Shown here: piece by piece, positions 1 to 8,384 of the stretch
Numbering within the stretch: position 1 is the first letter of the stretch
Layout of the letters: the number at the start of each line of letters is the position of its first letter
Assembly: GCA_005878095.1 (NCBI GenBank)
Contig: VBNH01000093.1
Span: forward strand, 1 to 32,775
Source of the DNA: Gammaproteobacteria bacterium
GTDB lineage: Bacteria; Pseudomonadota; Gammaproteobacteria; Steroidobacterales; Steroidobacteraceae
Direction of reading: 5' to 3'
Length of the DNA: 32,775 nt
The notes under the pieces: model-generated
What the model was told of the DNA's origin: nothing
The model's database searches: none
The model's input: only the letters and a program-made list of their open reading frames with translations
Translations under genes and position numbers: made by a program

Positions 1-122
1 CGGGCTTCGAACCGGTGGTCGTCGGGCCGCTGTCTCGCGCGCGCGAGTTCGATGTCGGGACGCCGGTCTACACGCGCCTCATGACCGCGGCGCAGCTGCG
101 GCAGGCACTCGGACTCAAGTAA
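1..122 (+). CDS. C-terminal fragment of NADP oxidoreductase (F420-dependent NADP reductase-like family)
   Basis: The reading frame is open from the first bases of the window and stops at TAA 120-122, giving about 39 C-terminal residues that begin GFEPVVVGPLSRAREFDVGT and end RQALGLK. This tail (VVVGPL, then a GTPVY segment and a short helix at the end) resembles the C-terminus of NADPH:F420 reductase-like Rossmann proteins, which in proteobacteria are usually annotated as NAD(P)-binding oxidoreductases of unknown substrate. The nucleotide-binding part lies outside the window, so the assignment rests on a short tail and memory of the family. It ends 5 bases before the stop of the convergent GFA-domain gene. 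Confidence 0.5.
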   Translation, partial: GFEPVVVGPLSRAREFDVGTPVYTRLMTAAQLRQALGLK

Positions 123-127
123 TCGCG

Positions 128-541
128 CTAGGCCGCCGGTGGCGGCTGACGCTCAACCTTCGGCAGCCGCTCGTCGAAGCACGCCCAGCTCGGCGCGCTC
201 GAGGTCCAGATCGTCACGCTGGGCTTGGCAAGCTCCCGATCGTCGAGTGTGCCGGCGCGCACGAAAATCAGGTGCGGCCGCGCTTCCGAGGCGCTGAAGA
301 GATGCGTTCCGCAGGCCGCACAGAAGCGCCGGTGCGCCACGTTGCCGCTGTCGGCGATCAGGCAGTAGTCGCGCAGCTCACCGCTCACCGTCAGCGCTGC
401 GCTCGGGAAGCAGGCGTTCACGGTGGCGCCGCCGGCGCCGAGGTACTGGCACACGCGGCACCAACAGGTGCGGGTGACGATGGGCGCGGCGCTGATCGAG
501 TAGCGGACCGCCCTGCACAGGCAGCCACCGGTAATTTCCAT
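128..541 (-). CDS. GFA-family (CENP-V/GFA domain) zinc protein
   Basis: A 137-residue protein of the glutathione-dependent formaldehyde-activating enzyme fold (Mss4-like). The zinc-binding cysteines are visible: GCLC at residues 6-9, CWCRVC at 26-31 and FCAACGTHLF at 73-82, the last typical of the family. The length is normal for a single-domain member. Family members are mostly uncharacterised; formaldehyde-glutathione adduct formation was proposed for Gfa, but many paralogs do something else, so I do not assign a substrate. The ATG at 541 follows GGAGG at a spacing of about 7 bases, which supports this start. A perfect hairpin sits about 30 bases upstream. It is convergent with the preceding partial gene. 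Confidence 0.88.
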   Translation of the reverse strand: MEITGGCLCRAVRYSISAAPIVTRTCWCRVCQYLGAGGATVNACFPSAALTVSGELRDYCLIADSGNVAHRRFCAACGTHLFSASEARPHLIFVRAGTLDDRELAKPSVTIWTSSAPSWACFDERLPKVERQPPPAA

Positions 542-889
542 CGCTTACCTCCTCGCGTCCTCGGCCGGGAATGCTCGCAGCGGCGAGCATGGCGGAAGGG
601 AGTGCACCGGAGTGACGCGAGCTCGAATCCGAACGTCTTGAAAATGTGCCCGCGCTGAAAAAGTTGGGCCGCTCGGGAGCGCGTTCAGTCCGGTGCGATG
701 AGGAGTATCCTGCGGCGGCCCTGAACGCTCGGTGAATAAAAACGTTGGCTCAGCGGCGTGTCGCACGGCGCAGTCACAGGCGCACGTTCCCGATGAGGTG
801 AAACACCCATGGCTTACGCAAGACACGGGGACGGCGGCCGCTGCCAACGTCAGTCGCATATTCCAGACACTCGGCGCTCGAGCAGATAC
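542..889. other. Intergenic region, no gene recognised
   Basis: About 350 bases between the start of the GFA gene and the end of the phosphatase gene. It holds the presumed promoter and 5' leader of the GFA gene and one perfect inverted repeat (571-590). Open frames crossing it run antisense through the neighbouring genes and resemble no family. No RNA gene or clear sigma-70 promoter is visible. Confidence 0.6.
571..590. promoter_or_regulatory. Perfect inverted repeat upstream of the GFA gene
   Basis: ATGCTCGC (571-578), loop AGCG, then GCGAGCAT (583-590): eight perfectly paired bases with a four-base loop. It lies 30 bases upstream of the GFA start codon. It could be an operator or a leader hairpin; no T-tract follows on either strand, so a Rho-independent terminator is unlikely. 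Confidence 0.45.
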
Positions 890-1603
890 TCAGCCTCGCA
901 GCCGCCGACGCAGGCGTTCGATCTCATCCTCCTTCAGGCCGATCTGTGCCAGATAGGCGCGCACTCCGCCCGCATCGGCGAGAAACTGCAGCATGTTGTA
1001 GGCTCCGTCTTCGGGGCAGTGCAGCGCTTCCAGAATGCGCTGCGGGTCGGCCTCGGCGTAGCGCTTGAGATAGGCGTCGCGAAGATTGGCCGAGCTCATG
1101 GCGTAGTCGCGGGCAATCGCCTGCGGTTGCGCATCGGCCAGCGCCAGCAGCAGCGCGGCGATCAGGCCGGTGCGGTCCTTGCCGGCGACGCAGTGAAACA
1201 GCAGCGGTCCGGCCGGTGCGGCCGCGATGGCGCTGAGCACGTGGTGCAGCTCGACGCGCACGTGCTCGAGCACCACGCACTTCCACAGCTCCTTGGCGAC
1301 ATCGCGACTGCGCAGCCGCCATTCGTCCTCGGTGTGCGTGAGGAGCGAGATGCGCTCATAACGCACCTGCGGCAGCGCCGCCGGCACCGGGCTCGGGTGC
1401 AGGGCCGCTTCCTCCGGCCAGCGCAGGTCCACGACGGTCTGGACGCCGTAGTCGGCGAGCGCCCGAACGCCCTCCGCGGTCAACTGCGCCAGATCATCCG
1501 CGCGCACCAGCGAGCGCCAGCTCGTCTGCGCCCCATCCACGGTCGGATAGCCGCCCAGATCGCGCGCGTTCAGCAGATTCGGGAACTGCAGCAGGCGCTT
1601 CAA
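890..1603 (-). CDS. Tyrosine-protein phosphatase of the MptpB/Y_phosphatase3 type
   Basis: A 237-residue cytosolic phosphatase. It begins FPNLLNARDLGGYPTVDG, the N-terminal NxRDLGG signature of this family, followed by VVDLRWPEE near residue 57-65. The catalytic P-loop is HCVAGKDRTG at about 137-146 (Cys138 nucleophile, Arg144), the HCxxGKDR form found in MptpB-like phosphatases, which act on phosphotyrosine, sometimes phosphoserine/threonine or phosphoinositides. The open frame extends far upstream, but that part is antisense-like noise over the transporter gene. I choose the TTG at 1603-1601, which overlaps the TGA stop of the upstream transporter as TTGA and places the conserved motif near the N-terminus. 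The substrate is unknown. Confidence 0.85.
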   Translation of the reverse strand: MKRLLQFPNLLNARDLGGYPTVDGAQTSWRSLVRADDLAQLTAEGVRALADYGVQTVVDLRWPEEAALHPSPVPAALPQVRYERISLLTHTEDEWRLRSRDVAKELWKCVVLEHVRVELHHVLSAIAAAPAGPLLFHCVAGKDRTGLIAALLLALADAQPQAIARDYAMSSANLRDAYLKRYAEADPQRILEALHCPEDGAYNMLQFLADAGGVRAYLAQIGLKEDEIERLRRRLRG

Positions 1604-2559
1604 CGATTCGCCTGGCGCCTGACTTCGCGCTGGCTGAGCGCGACACCCGCAAGGATCAGCGCGCCGGCCAACGCCATGGTAAGGGTCAGAGGTTCCCCGA
1701 GAATCAGCCACGCCCAGATCACGCCGAACAGCGGTATCAGGTAGGTGACCGTCGAGGCGCGCGCGGCGCCGACCCGGCCGATGAGACGGTAATAAAACAC
1801 GAACGCGATTCCGGTGCACAGGACGCCGAGCAGCACGGCGCTGACCCAGGAGCCCGCGGCGATCGCGTGGCGCGGCCACTCATAAATCGCCAGCGGGGCC
1901 AGCAGCACGCTGCCGCTCACGAGGTTCGCGGCCGCCACCGCGCCGGAGGGGTAACCGGTGAGGTAACGGCGCACCAGGTTGATGCCGATGCCATACAGGA
2001 GCGCCGCGGTGGTGCCCGCCATTGCCGCGGGCCAGACGCTTGCGCCCGCGGTCCTGCCGCTGGCGAGAATGGCCACGCCCACGAATCCAGCCACCAGGCC
2101 GACGAGCCGGCGCGGGCCGATTCGCTCGCCGTAGAAAAGGAAGGCGATGAGCGCGGTGAACATCACCGTCATGGCATTGCTGATGGCGCCGATGCCCGCC
2201 GGCGCCCGCTCGGCTGCCCAGGCGAACAACGCAAACGGGATGACGGAGTTGATGGCGGCGATGCCGGCGATGCGCAGCCACAGCGCGAGGCTGAACCGCG
2301 CGCGCGCGGCCCACAAGAGCGGCAGCAGGATGAGCGCGCCGAGACTTAAGCGTGCTTCGACCAGTGGCAGGGGGCCGAAGTCGGCTGCCGCGACCCGCAT
2401 GAACAGGAACGAGCCGCCCCAGATGGCGCCGAGCATCGTCAATTCCAGCGGTGCGCGCCAGGGCGCCCCGACCCTGTCGGCGGCGGGGGCGCTCACGGCA
2501 GCGGCGGCAGCAGGAGTGACGCCCGCGGGACTTGCCGTGGTGCATTCAGAGGCGGACAT
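1600..2559 (-). CDS. EamA/DMT-superfamily inner-membrane transporter
   Basis: A 319-residue membrane protein with about ten hydrophobic segments arranged as two repeats, each starting with a pattern like GAIWGGSFLFMRVAA (about residues 44-58), typical of the drug/metabolite transporter (EamA, RhaT-like) superfamily. The N-terminal 35 residues are Ala-rich and variable. Members export amino acids, metabolites or drugs; the substrate cannot be read from sequence. The ATG at 2559 has GGGGAG 5 bases upstream. It lies 36 bases after the transsulfuration gene, so export of a sulfur amino acid or related metabolite is possible but unproven. Its stop overlaps the TTG start of the phosphatase gene, suggesting translational coupling. 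Confidence 0.9.
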   Translation of the reverse strand: MSASECTTASPAGVTPAAAAAVSAPAADRVGAPWRAPLELTMLGAIWGGSFLFMRVAAADFGPLPLVEARLSLGALILLPLLWAARARFSLALWLRIAGIAAINSVIPFALFAWAAERAPAGIGAISNAMTVMFTALIAFLFYGERIGPRRLVGLVAGFVGVAILASGRTAGASVWPAAMAGTTAALLYGIGINLVRRYLTGYPSGAVAAANLVSGSVLLAPLAIYEWPRHAIAAGSWVSAVLLGVLCTGIAFVFYYRLIGRVGAARASTVTYLIPLFGVIWAWLILGEPLTLTMALAGALILAGVALSQREVRRQANR

Positions 2560-2595
2560 CGAGGCTCCCCGATGCTTGCGGGCGCGCGCGGCGAA

Positions 2596-3750
2596 TCAAC
2601 GCAGTGCCTCTTCAAAATCCTCCAGCAGGTCCTCGGTCGCCTCGATCCCGACCGACAGGCGCAGCAGCGCATCCCCGATGCCGAGGCGCAGGCGATCTTC
2701 GCGCGCGAGCCCGGCGTGCGAGGTGGTCGCCGGCCGAGTCAGCAGTGTATGCACGCCGCCGAGGCTCGGCGCAACGATGGGAATGCGCACCTTGCGGGCA
2801 AACTCATCGGCGCCGCTCGCCGGGCCCTTGAGCTCGAAGCTCAGTACGCCGCCGAAGCCGGCGAACAGGCTGCGGGCGCGCGCATGTCGCGGATGCGTCT
2901 CGAGACCGGCGTAATTGACGCGCGCGACCGCCGGGTGGCCTTCGAGAAACCGCGCGATCCTGAGCGCGCTGTCGTTCTGGTAGCGCACCCTGAGGGCGAG
3001 GGTCTTCAGTCCGCGGCCGAGCAGGAACGCCGCGTGCGGGTCCAGCGATCCGCCGAGGTGGTTGGCCTTGTGCCGGATGCGCTCGATCAGCTCGGCGCCG
3101 CCTGCGACCGCGCCCGCCACGATGTCTGCATGGCCGTTCAGATACTTGGTGGCGCTGTGGATCGATAGATCGAAGCCCGCCTCGATGGGGCGGAAGTTGA
3201 TGGGACTCGCGAACGTATTGTCGATGATGGACACCAGGCCGTGGGCGCGTGCGAATTCCACCACCGCATTGAGATCGGCAACCTGCAGCAGCGGATTGGT
3301 CATCGCCTCCACATAGATGGCCCGCGTGTTGGGTCGCAATTGCGCCTGCCACCCATCGCGCCGGTCGGCGTCGATGAAATCCACCGCCAGAGCGAAATTC
3401 GCGAAGTCCCGGGTCAGCAGGTCATGGGTGCCGCCATACAGGCAGCTCTGCGCCAGCAGGTGATCCCCCGCCGACAGCACCGTGAGCAGCGTGGTGGAGA
3501 TCGCCGCCATGCCGCTGGCGGTGACCAGTGCGGCCTGCGAGCCTTCCAGCGCCGCGAGCTTGGCATGGAGCGCGAGCTGGCTCGGGGTGTTGTTGGTACG
3601 CAGGTAGCGCACGTCGTGGTAGCTGCCTTCACCACCGTACTCATAGGTCGCGGACTGGAAGATCGGCATCTCGACCGCCCCGGCGATGCGCGGCAGCGGC
3701 TCGCCGGCGTGTACCAGCTTGGTTTCGATACGCATGGAGGATTCAGACAT
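2596..3750 (-). CDS. Cys/Met-metabolism PLP enzyme (transsulfuration family)
   Basis: A 384-residue fold-type I PLP enzyme of the cystathionine gamma-synthase / gamma-lyase / O-acylhomoserine sulfhydrylase family. Visible family features include YLRTNNTPSQ (substrate/phosphate region), SGMAAI, SCLYGGT with the stacking Tyr, the PLP-binding Asp in IIDNTFASP, the Schiff-base Lys in SATKYLNGHAD, and the C-terminal LRLSVGIE. The exact reaction (synthase, lyase or sulfhydrylase) cannot be fixed from these motifs. I choose the ATG at 3750 because GGAG lies 6 bases upstream; a GTG nine codons earlier (3777) is possible but intrudes further into the short divergent promoter region shared with the methyltransferase. 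It heads a minus-strand run with the EamA transporter and the phosphatase. Confidence 0.92.
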   Translation of the reverse strand: MSESSMRIETKLVHAGEPLPRIAGAVEMPIFQSATYEYGGEGSYHDVRYLRTNNTPSQLALHAKLAALEGSQAALVTASGMAAISTTLLTVLSAGDHLLAQSCLYGGTHDLLTRDFANFALAVDFIDADRRDGWQAQLRPNTRAIYVEAMTNPLLQVADLNAVVEFARAHGLVSIIDNTFASPINFRPIEAGFDLSIHSATKYLNGHADIVAGAVAGGAELIERIRHKANHLGGSLDPHAAFLLGRGLKTLALRVRYQNDSALRIARFLEGHPAVARVNYAGLETHPRHARARSLFAGFGGVLSFELKGPASGADEFARKVRIPIVAPSLGGVHTLLTRPATTSHAGLAREDRLRLGIGDALLRLSVGIEATEDLLEDFEEALR

Positions 3751-3799
3751 TTGTCGCTCCGAAAGTGCGATTGTCACTCGAATACGCTACCGTGTCTTC

Positions 3800-4567
3800 A
3801 TGCGCCCGACCGAGCGCTTCTCCAGCCGGGTGGAGGATTACGTCCGCTCCCGCCCGAGCTATCCGCGCGCCGCCATCGATCTGCTCGCGACACGCTGCGC
3901 ACTATCGCCCGCCGCCGTGGTGGCGGATATCGGCTCCGGCACCGGGATCCTGACCGAGCTGCTGCTCGAGAGCGGGGCGCGGGTCATCGGGGTCGAGCCG
4001 AACGACGCCATGCGCGCAGCGGCCGAGGCACGCTTGGGTGCTCAGGCGCGCTTTCGCAGCGTGAACGGCACGGCGGAGGCTACCACGCTGCCGCCGGCCA
4101 GTATCGATCTGCTGGTCGCCGGCCAGGCATTTCACTGGTTCGACGTCGACAAAGCACGCCGTGAGGCGCTGCGGCTGCTCAGGAGCGCTGGCTTCGCGGC
4201 GTTGTTGTGGAATGAACGCCCCCCCGAGGCGACGGCCTTCCTCGCCGACTACGAGGCGCTGCTGCTGCGCCATGCCGCCGAGTACGGCGAGATCACGGCC
4301 AGCCGCGCGGACGAGGCGCGCATGCGCGCTTTCTTCGGCGGCGCCATGGAACTGGCAACGTTCCCCAACCGGCAGACCCTCGACTTCGAAGGACTCAAGG
4401 GCCGCCTGATGTCCTCCAGCTATGCGCCCGAGCCCGGTCATCCGCAGCACGAGCCCATGATGGCGGGCCTGCGGGAGCTGTTCGGCCGCCACCAGCACCG
4501 CGGGCAGGTGGTGTTCCCCTACCGCACGCTGGTGTATTTCGGACAGCCGCAGCTGCCGGGCCGTTAG
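3800..4567 (+). CDS. Class I SAM-dependent methyltransferase
   Basis: A 255-residue methyltransferase (Methyltransf_11-like). It begins RPTERFSSRVEDYVRSRPSY, a common start for this group (FSxRVExYxxxRPxYP), and carries the SAM-binding motif I VADIGSGTGILTE at about 41-53, an acidic residue in GVEPN, and the GQAFHWFD motif typical of ubiquinone/tRNA-like methyltransferase paralogs. No substrate is evident. The frame runs upstream into the divergent gene, but ATG 3800 matches the family N-terminus. It is convergent with the YceH gene, with about 22 bases between stops. Confidence 0.88.
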   Translation: MRPTERFSSRVEDYVRSRPSYPRAAIDLLATRCALSPAAVVADIGSGTGILTELLLESGARVIGVEPNDAMRAAAEARLGAQARFRSVNGTAEATTLPPASIDLLVAGQAFHWFDVDKARREALRLLRSAGFAALLWNERPPEATAFLADYEALLLRHAAEYGEITASRADEARMRAFFGGAMELATFPNRQTLDFEGLKGRLMSSSYAPEPGHPQHEPMMAGLRELFGRHQHRGQVVFPYRTLVYFGQPQLPGR

Positions 4568-4589
4568 AGCGCCGCGGCCGCAGGCGCGG

Positions 4590-5249
4590 CTACGGCGGCA
4601 GCCGGCTCTTCAGGTCCTGCAGCTCTTCGCGCAACCGCTGCACCTGTTCTTCCAGGCGAGCCAGACGCACGGAAGTCTCCGCTGCGGCGCTCGAGAAAGC
4701 GGCCGTCTGCGGCTCGGGTGAGGGTGCCGGCACCTCGACCGCGCCGCTGAACAGGTGCGCGTAGCGTGAATCGCGGCGGGCGGGTTCGCGCGGCAGGCGC
4801 ACCACGTACGGGCCATCCTCGCGGGTCCGCAGGCTCTCGAGTGCTCCTTCAACCTGAGCGACGTCGGCGAACGGGGCCATGCGGCTCGCGCGAGTGCGCA
4901 GCTCACCGGGAGTCTGCGGGCCACGTACCAGCAGCTCGCACACGATCGCGAGCTCCTGCGCGGTGAGCTTGAGCGTTCCGTACTCGGTGTTGCAGAAGCG
5001 GTGCTGGTATTTCGGAACCCGGCTCCCGAAGCCCGACTTCTCGATCACGAAGTGCTTCCTGGCAAGCTGGTCCAGGGTGTCCTGAACCGTGCGCTCGTCC
5101 ACCTCCATGACCGGATCGCGATTGCTCTTCTGGTTGCACGCATTGACCAGAGCGTTGAGCGACAGGGGGTATTGGTCGGGCGTCGTGATCTGCTTCTCGA
5201 TGAGGCAGCCGATAACGCGCGCCTCGAGTGGCGACAGCTCGATGTTCAT
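4590..5249 (-). CDS. yceH: YceH family protein (UPF0502 / DUF480)
   Basis: A 219-residue protein whose first 170 residues match the tandem winged-helix YceH family: [20 protein letters not shown] at residues 6-25, then [20 protein letters not shown], and [15 protein letters not shown] in the second winged helix. The C-terminal part (about 170-219) is a variable linker followed by a heptad-like stretch, [20 protein letters not shown], which is likely a coiled coil. Function is unknown; the fold suggests nucleic acid or protein binding. A GAGGAG lies upstream of the ATG at a longer than usual distance of about 12 bases. Confidence 0.93.
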   Translation of the reverse strand: MNIELSPLEARVIGCLIEKQITTPDQYPLSLNALVNACNQKSNRDPVMEVDERTVQDTLDQLARKHFVIEKSGFGSRVPKYQHRFCNTEYGTLKLTAQELAIVCELLVRGPQTPGELRTRASRMAPFADVAQVEGALESLRTREDGPYVVRLPREPARRDSRYAHLFSGAVEVPAPSPEPQTAAFSSAAAETSVRLARLEEQVQRLREELQDLKSRLPP

Positions 5250-5286
5250 TGTTGCGTCCGTCTCCTCGCTCTAACCATGGTCCGTT

Positions 5287-7377
5287 TCACCACACGCGTA
5301 CGCGATCCGCGGGCGCGAGGTACAGCTTCTGGCCCGGTTTGACGCCGAACGCGTCATACCACGGGTCGAGGTTGCGCACCGTGTCGGCGCGATACTCGGC
5401 CGGGGCATGGCTGTCGGTGACGATGCGCTGCCGCAGGGCGGGCTCGCGGATCTTCTGACGCCAGCTCTGTGCGAAGCTCAGGAAGAACAGCTGCTCGCCG
5501 CTGAGGCCGGCAGTCCGCGGCGCGGGCTTGCCCTTGAGCGTGCCCCGCCAGGCGTCGTAGGCCACCGAGAGGCCCGCGACGTCGGCGATGTTCTCGCTCA
5601 GCGTCTGGTTGCCGTTGACGTGGATGTCGGGGAACGGGCGGTAGGCGTCGAATTGCGCGACGAGACGCTCGCCCGCGGCCTTGAAGTGCGCGAAGTCGCT
5701 CTTGGTCCACCAGTGCTTCAGCCGCCCGCTGGCGTCGAACAGCGCACCCTGATCGTCGAAGCTGTGGCTGATCTCGTGGCCGATGACGGCGCCGGTGGCG
5801 CCGTAGTCCATGACGGGGTCGCGCTGCGGGTCGAAGTACGGCGGCTGCAGCATCGCGGCCGGAAAGTTGAGCGCATTCATCGCCGGGAGATTTACCGCAT
5901 TGACCAGCTGCGGATTCATGACCCACTCGGAGCGATCGACCGCGGCGCCGAGCTTGGCGAGGTTGTAGTGCAGCTCGAACAGCTCGGCGCGCTGCGCGTT
6001 GCCGAACGCGTCGCCGCGGATCACTTTCAGCCCCGAATAATCCCGCCACTTGTCCGGATAGCCGACGCCGACCTTCAGGGTAGTGAGCTTGGCTTTTGCC
6101 CTGGCGCGTGTCTCGGGAGCCATCCACGCAAGCTGGTCGATGCGCACCGCGAAGGCAGCCAGCAGATTGCGCACCATCGCCTCGGCGCGCGCTTTTTCCG
6201 CCGGCGGAAAATAGCGCTGTACGTACAGCCTGCCCACCGCCTCGCCCAGCGCGTTATCGGTGTCGGCCATCGCGCGTTTCCATCGCGGGCGCAACTGCGG
6301 CGTGCCCGAGAGCGCCCGGCCGTGGAACTCGAAGTCCTCCGCGACGAAGGCTTTGGGCAGATACGCGGCATTGCGCTCGATCGCGTGAAAGCGCAGGTAA
6401 TCCTTCCAGGTCTCAAGCGGTTGACTCGCGCTGAGCGCGGACAGTCCGGTGAGAGCGCTCGGCTGCCATACCACGAACTCTTCCTGCCGCGCGAGGCCCG
6501 CGGCGCCGAGAAACGCTTCCCAGTCGAGGCCCGGTGCGCGCACTGCGAAGTCCTTGCGGGCCCAGTGATTGTCGCCCTTGAGTACCTCTTCGGATTGCGC
6601 GCGGTCCCAGTGCACCTGCGCCATGCGTCGCTCGAGGTCGAAGATGCGGGCGGCCTTGCCGTGCGCGTCCGGCAGATGCGCCAGCGCCAGCACGGCGGCG
6701 ATATGCGCCTGGTACTTGGCGCGGAGGCCGGCCATGTTCTGCGACGGATTGAGGTAGTAGTCCCGGTCCGGCATCCCCAGGCCGCCCTGCAGCAGGAACG
6801 GCAGGTAGCGGGCGGGATCATCCAGGTCCTGCGCCACCCACAGACCCAGCAGGTTGCCGGTGTACAGGTTGGTGGCGTTGAGCACATCGACGTCCGCACG
6901 CAGCGTGGCGCCGAGCGCTCGCGCGAGCCCGGCGCGATCCTTGACGGCATCGATGCTTCTCAAGGCAGGCTGCAATGGCTCGAGGCCCTTCTTCTCGATC
7001 CCCTCCTCATCCATGAAGCTGGCGTAGTACTCGCCGATCTTGCGCGCCTCGGAGCCGGCGGGCGCGCCGGCGGTGTTGCGGACCAGCTCCGCGGTGCGTT
7101 CCGCGGTAAGCTCGGTAAGTTGTTCCCCCGGACCGTAGCTGCTGCGATCGGGCGGAATCCCGGTCGCCGTGAGCCAGGCACCGTTGGCGTAGCGGAAGAA
7201 GTCATCCCCGGGCGCGATGGAGCGGTCGATGCCGGCAAGATCCACGCCGTGGGGGCTGTGGGCGGGGGTTGCCGCGGCCGACGCGCCGCCGAGCGCGCAG
7301 ACGGCGAGCTGTAGGCCGGCGACCGCCACTCTCGGTGTGAGCGCGCGCCAGGCGCTGGAGCGGGCAGGGCGGATCAT
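5287..7377 (-). CDS. Exported M13-family (neprilysin/PepO-like) zinc metallopeptidase
   Basis: A protein of about 696 residues, the normal size of bacterial M13 peptidases. The zinc site is intact: VIGHEISHSFDDQG (HEISH at about residues 534-538 from the chosen start) and the downstream ENIADVAG, giving the third ligand Glu and the conserved ExxxD. The N-terminus is a signal peptide (basic segment, hydrophobic core, then ALGGASAAAT), so it acts in the periplasm or outside, cleaving peptides. The family N-terminal pattern GIDRSIAPGDDFFRYANGAW is present. I choose ATG 7377, which gives a conventional signal peptide; a GTG at 7404 adds nine residues. Neither has a strong ribosome site. It is divergent from the S1/P1 nuclease gene. 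Confidence 0.94.
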   Translation of the reverse strand: MIRPARSSAWRALTPRVAVAGLQLAVCALGGASAAATPAHSPHGVDLAGIDRSIAPGDDFFRYANGAWLTATGIPPDRSSYGPGEQLTELTAERTAELVRNTAGAPAGSEARKIGEYYASFMDEEGIEKKGLEPLQPALRSIDAVKDRAGLARALGATLRADVDVLNATNLYTGNLLGLWVAQDLDDPARYLPFLLQGGLGMPDRDYYLNPSQNMAGLRAKYQAHIAAVLALAHLPDAHGKAARIFDLERRMAQVHWDRAQSEEVLKGDNHWARKDFAVRAPGLDWEAFLGAAGLARQEEFVVWQPSALTGLSALSASQPLETWKDYLRFHAIERNAAYLPKAFVAEDFEFHGRALSGTPQLRPRWKRAMADTDNALGEAVGRLYVQRYFPPAEKARAEAMVRNLLAAFAVRIDQLAWMAPETRARAKAKLTTLKVGVGYPDKWRDYSGLKVIRGDAFGNAQRAELFELHYNLAKLGAAVDRSEWVMNPQLVNAVNLPAMNALNFPAAMLQPPYFDPQRDPVMDYGATGAVIGHEISHSFDDQGALFDASGRLKHWWTKSDFAHFKAAGERLVAQFDAYRPFPDIHVNGNQTLSENIADVAGLSVAYDAWRGTLKGKPAPRTAGLSGEQLFFLSFAQSWRQKIREPALRQRIVTDSHAPAEYRADTVRNLDPWYDAFGVKPGQKLYLAPADRVRVW

Positions 7378-7484
7378 GTGCTGGTTGCCGGAAGAGGTGG
7401 TCACGGTGCACGCGCCAAGGCGGGCAAGTCTACACGACGGCCGGGTGTTGAATCCCGCCGCGCGCTGCGTGAATACTGGCGCTC

Positions 7485-8384
7485 ATGATGAGGCTGCCGG
7501 GCAAGAATAACGTGCTGGTCGGGTTCCTGGCGATCGCCTGGTCGTGCGTGCCGAGCGCCTGGGCGTGGGGAGGGCAGGGACATCGCACCATCGGCGCGAT
7601 CGCGGACCGGCTGCTGAGCTCAGCGGCGCGCGCCGCGGTCGCGCAGTTGTTGAGCGGCGATCTGGACAAGTCCGGCAAGCTCTCGGGACGCAGCACGCTG
7701 GCGGCGGTGTCCGACTGGGCGGACGAGATCAGCGGCACGCCGGCGGCACGACCGCGCTGGCACTACGACGATGTGCCGATCTGTGGCAGCGTCCCCAAGG
7801 CGCACTATTGCCCCGGCCGGCAATGCAACACCGAGCAGCTCAAGCGGCTGATCAGGGTGCTGGCGGACACGCGCGCCGCGTCCCGCGATCGCAACGAAGC
7901 GCTCAAGTGGCTCGTGCACCTGGTCGGCGACATTCATCAACCCTTGCACGCGGCCGACAACGGCGACCGCGGCGGCAACCGCGTGCCGGTGGCGCTCGCA
8001 GGGGTCCGCACCCGTGGCCGTGAGAGTCTGCACCGCGCCTGGGACAATGACCTGGTGAGGCTCGCGCTGCACGCCCCTGAGCGCCGGCAGCCGCCTGCCG
8101 ATATCGAAGCGCTGGCGCGCGAGGCGGCCAGCCTCGTCGAGCACGCCGGCCCGGGGTCGCCGGACAGCTGGGCACTTGAGTCCCACCGTCTGGCGCGCAA
8201 CGTGGCGTATCACTACCGGGTATTTGCCTGCGACGCTGTGCCGCAGGACATCGTGGTACTGGACCGGGACTATCAGCAGCAGGCCGAGGCGATCGTGCGC
8301 GAGCGCGTGCTGCTCGCCGGCGCACGGCTCGCCGCCGTCCTGAATCGGATACTGACCGAGTCAGCAGGGCAAAGGAGCTTGTAA
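7485..8384 (+). CDS. Secreted S1/P1-type zinc nuclease
   Basis: A 299-residue exported nuclease of the phospholipase C/P1 nuclease fold, degrading single-stranded DNA/RNA and releasing 5'-nucleotides. A signal peptide ends SAWA, so the mature chain would begin with Trp28, whose free amino group is a zinc ligand in P1. The other expected ligands are visible: His33 (WGGQGH), an Asp in SDWADE (80), His93 (RWHY), His145, Asp149 and His155 in HLVGDIHQPLH, and His183/Asp187 in LHRAWDND. The trinuclear zinc site is therefore complete. Length is typical of bacterial members. Its TAA overlaps the ATG of the next gene (TAATG), so the two are probably translated together. Confidence 0.95.
   Translation: MMRLPGKNNVLVGFLAIAWSCVPSAWAWGGQGHRTIGAIADRLLSSAARAAVAQLLSGDLDKSGKLSGRSTLAAVSDWADEISGTPAARPRWHYDDVPICGSVPKAHYCPGRQCNTEQLKRLIRVLADTRAASRDRNEALKWLVHLVGDIHQPLHAADNGDRGGNRVPVALAGVRTRGRESLHRAWDNDLVRLALHAPERRQPPADIEALAREAASLVEHAGPGSPDSWALESHRLARNVAYHYRVFACDAVPQDIVVLDRDYQQQAEAIVRERVLLAGARLAAVLNRILTESAGQRSL

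Noticed and set aside
809..1744. Long plus-strand open frame with a plausible ribosome site near 797
   Set aside because: It runs antisense through the phosphatase and transporter genes, is Gln/Arg-rich and resembles no family; high GC makes such frames common.
5407..7314. Plus-strand open frame of over 600 codons
   Set aside because: Exactly antisense to the M13 peptidase, which has intact zinc motifs; composition is that of a mirror frame.
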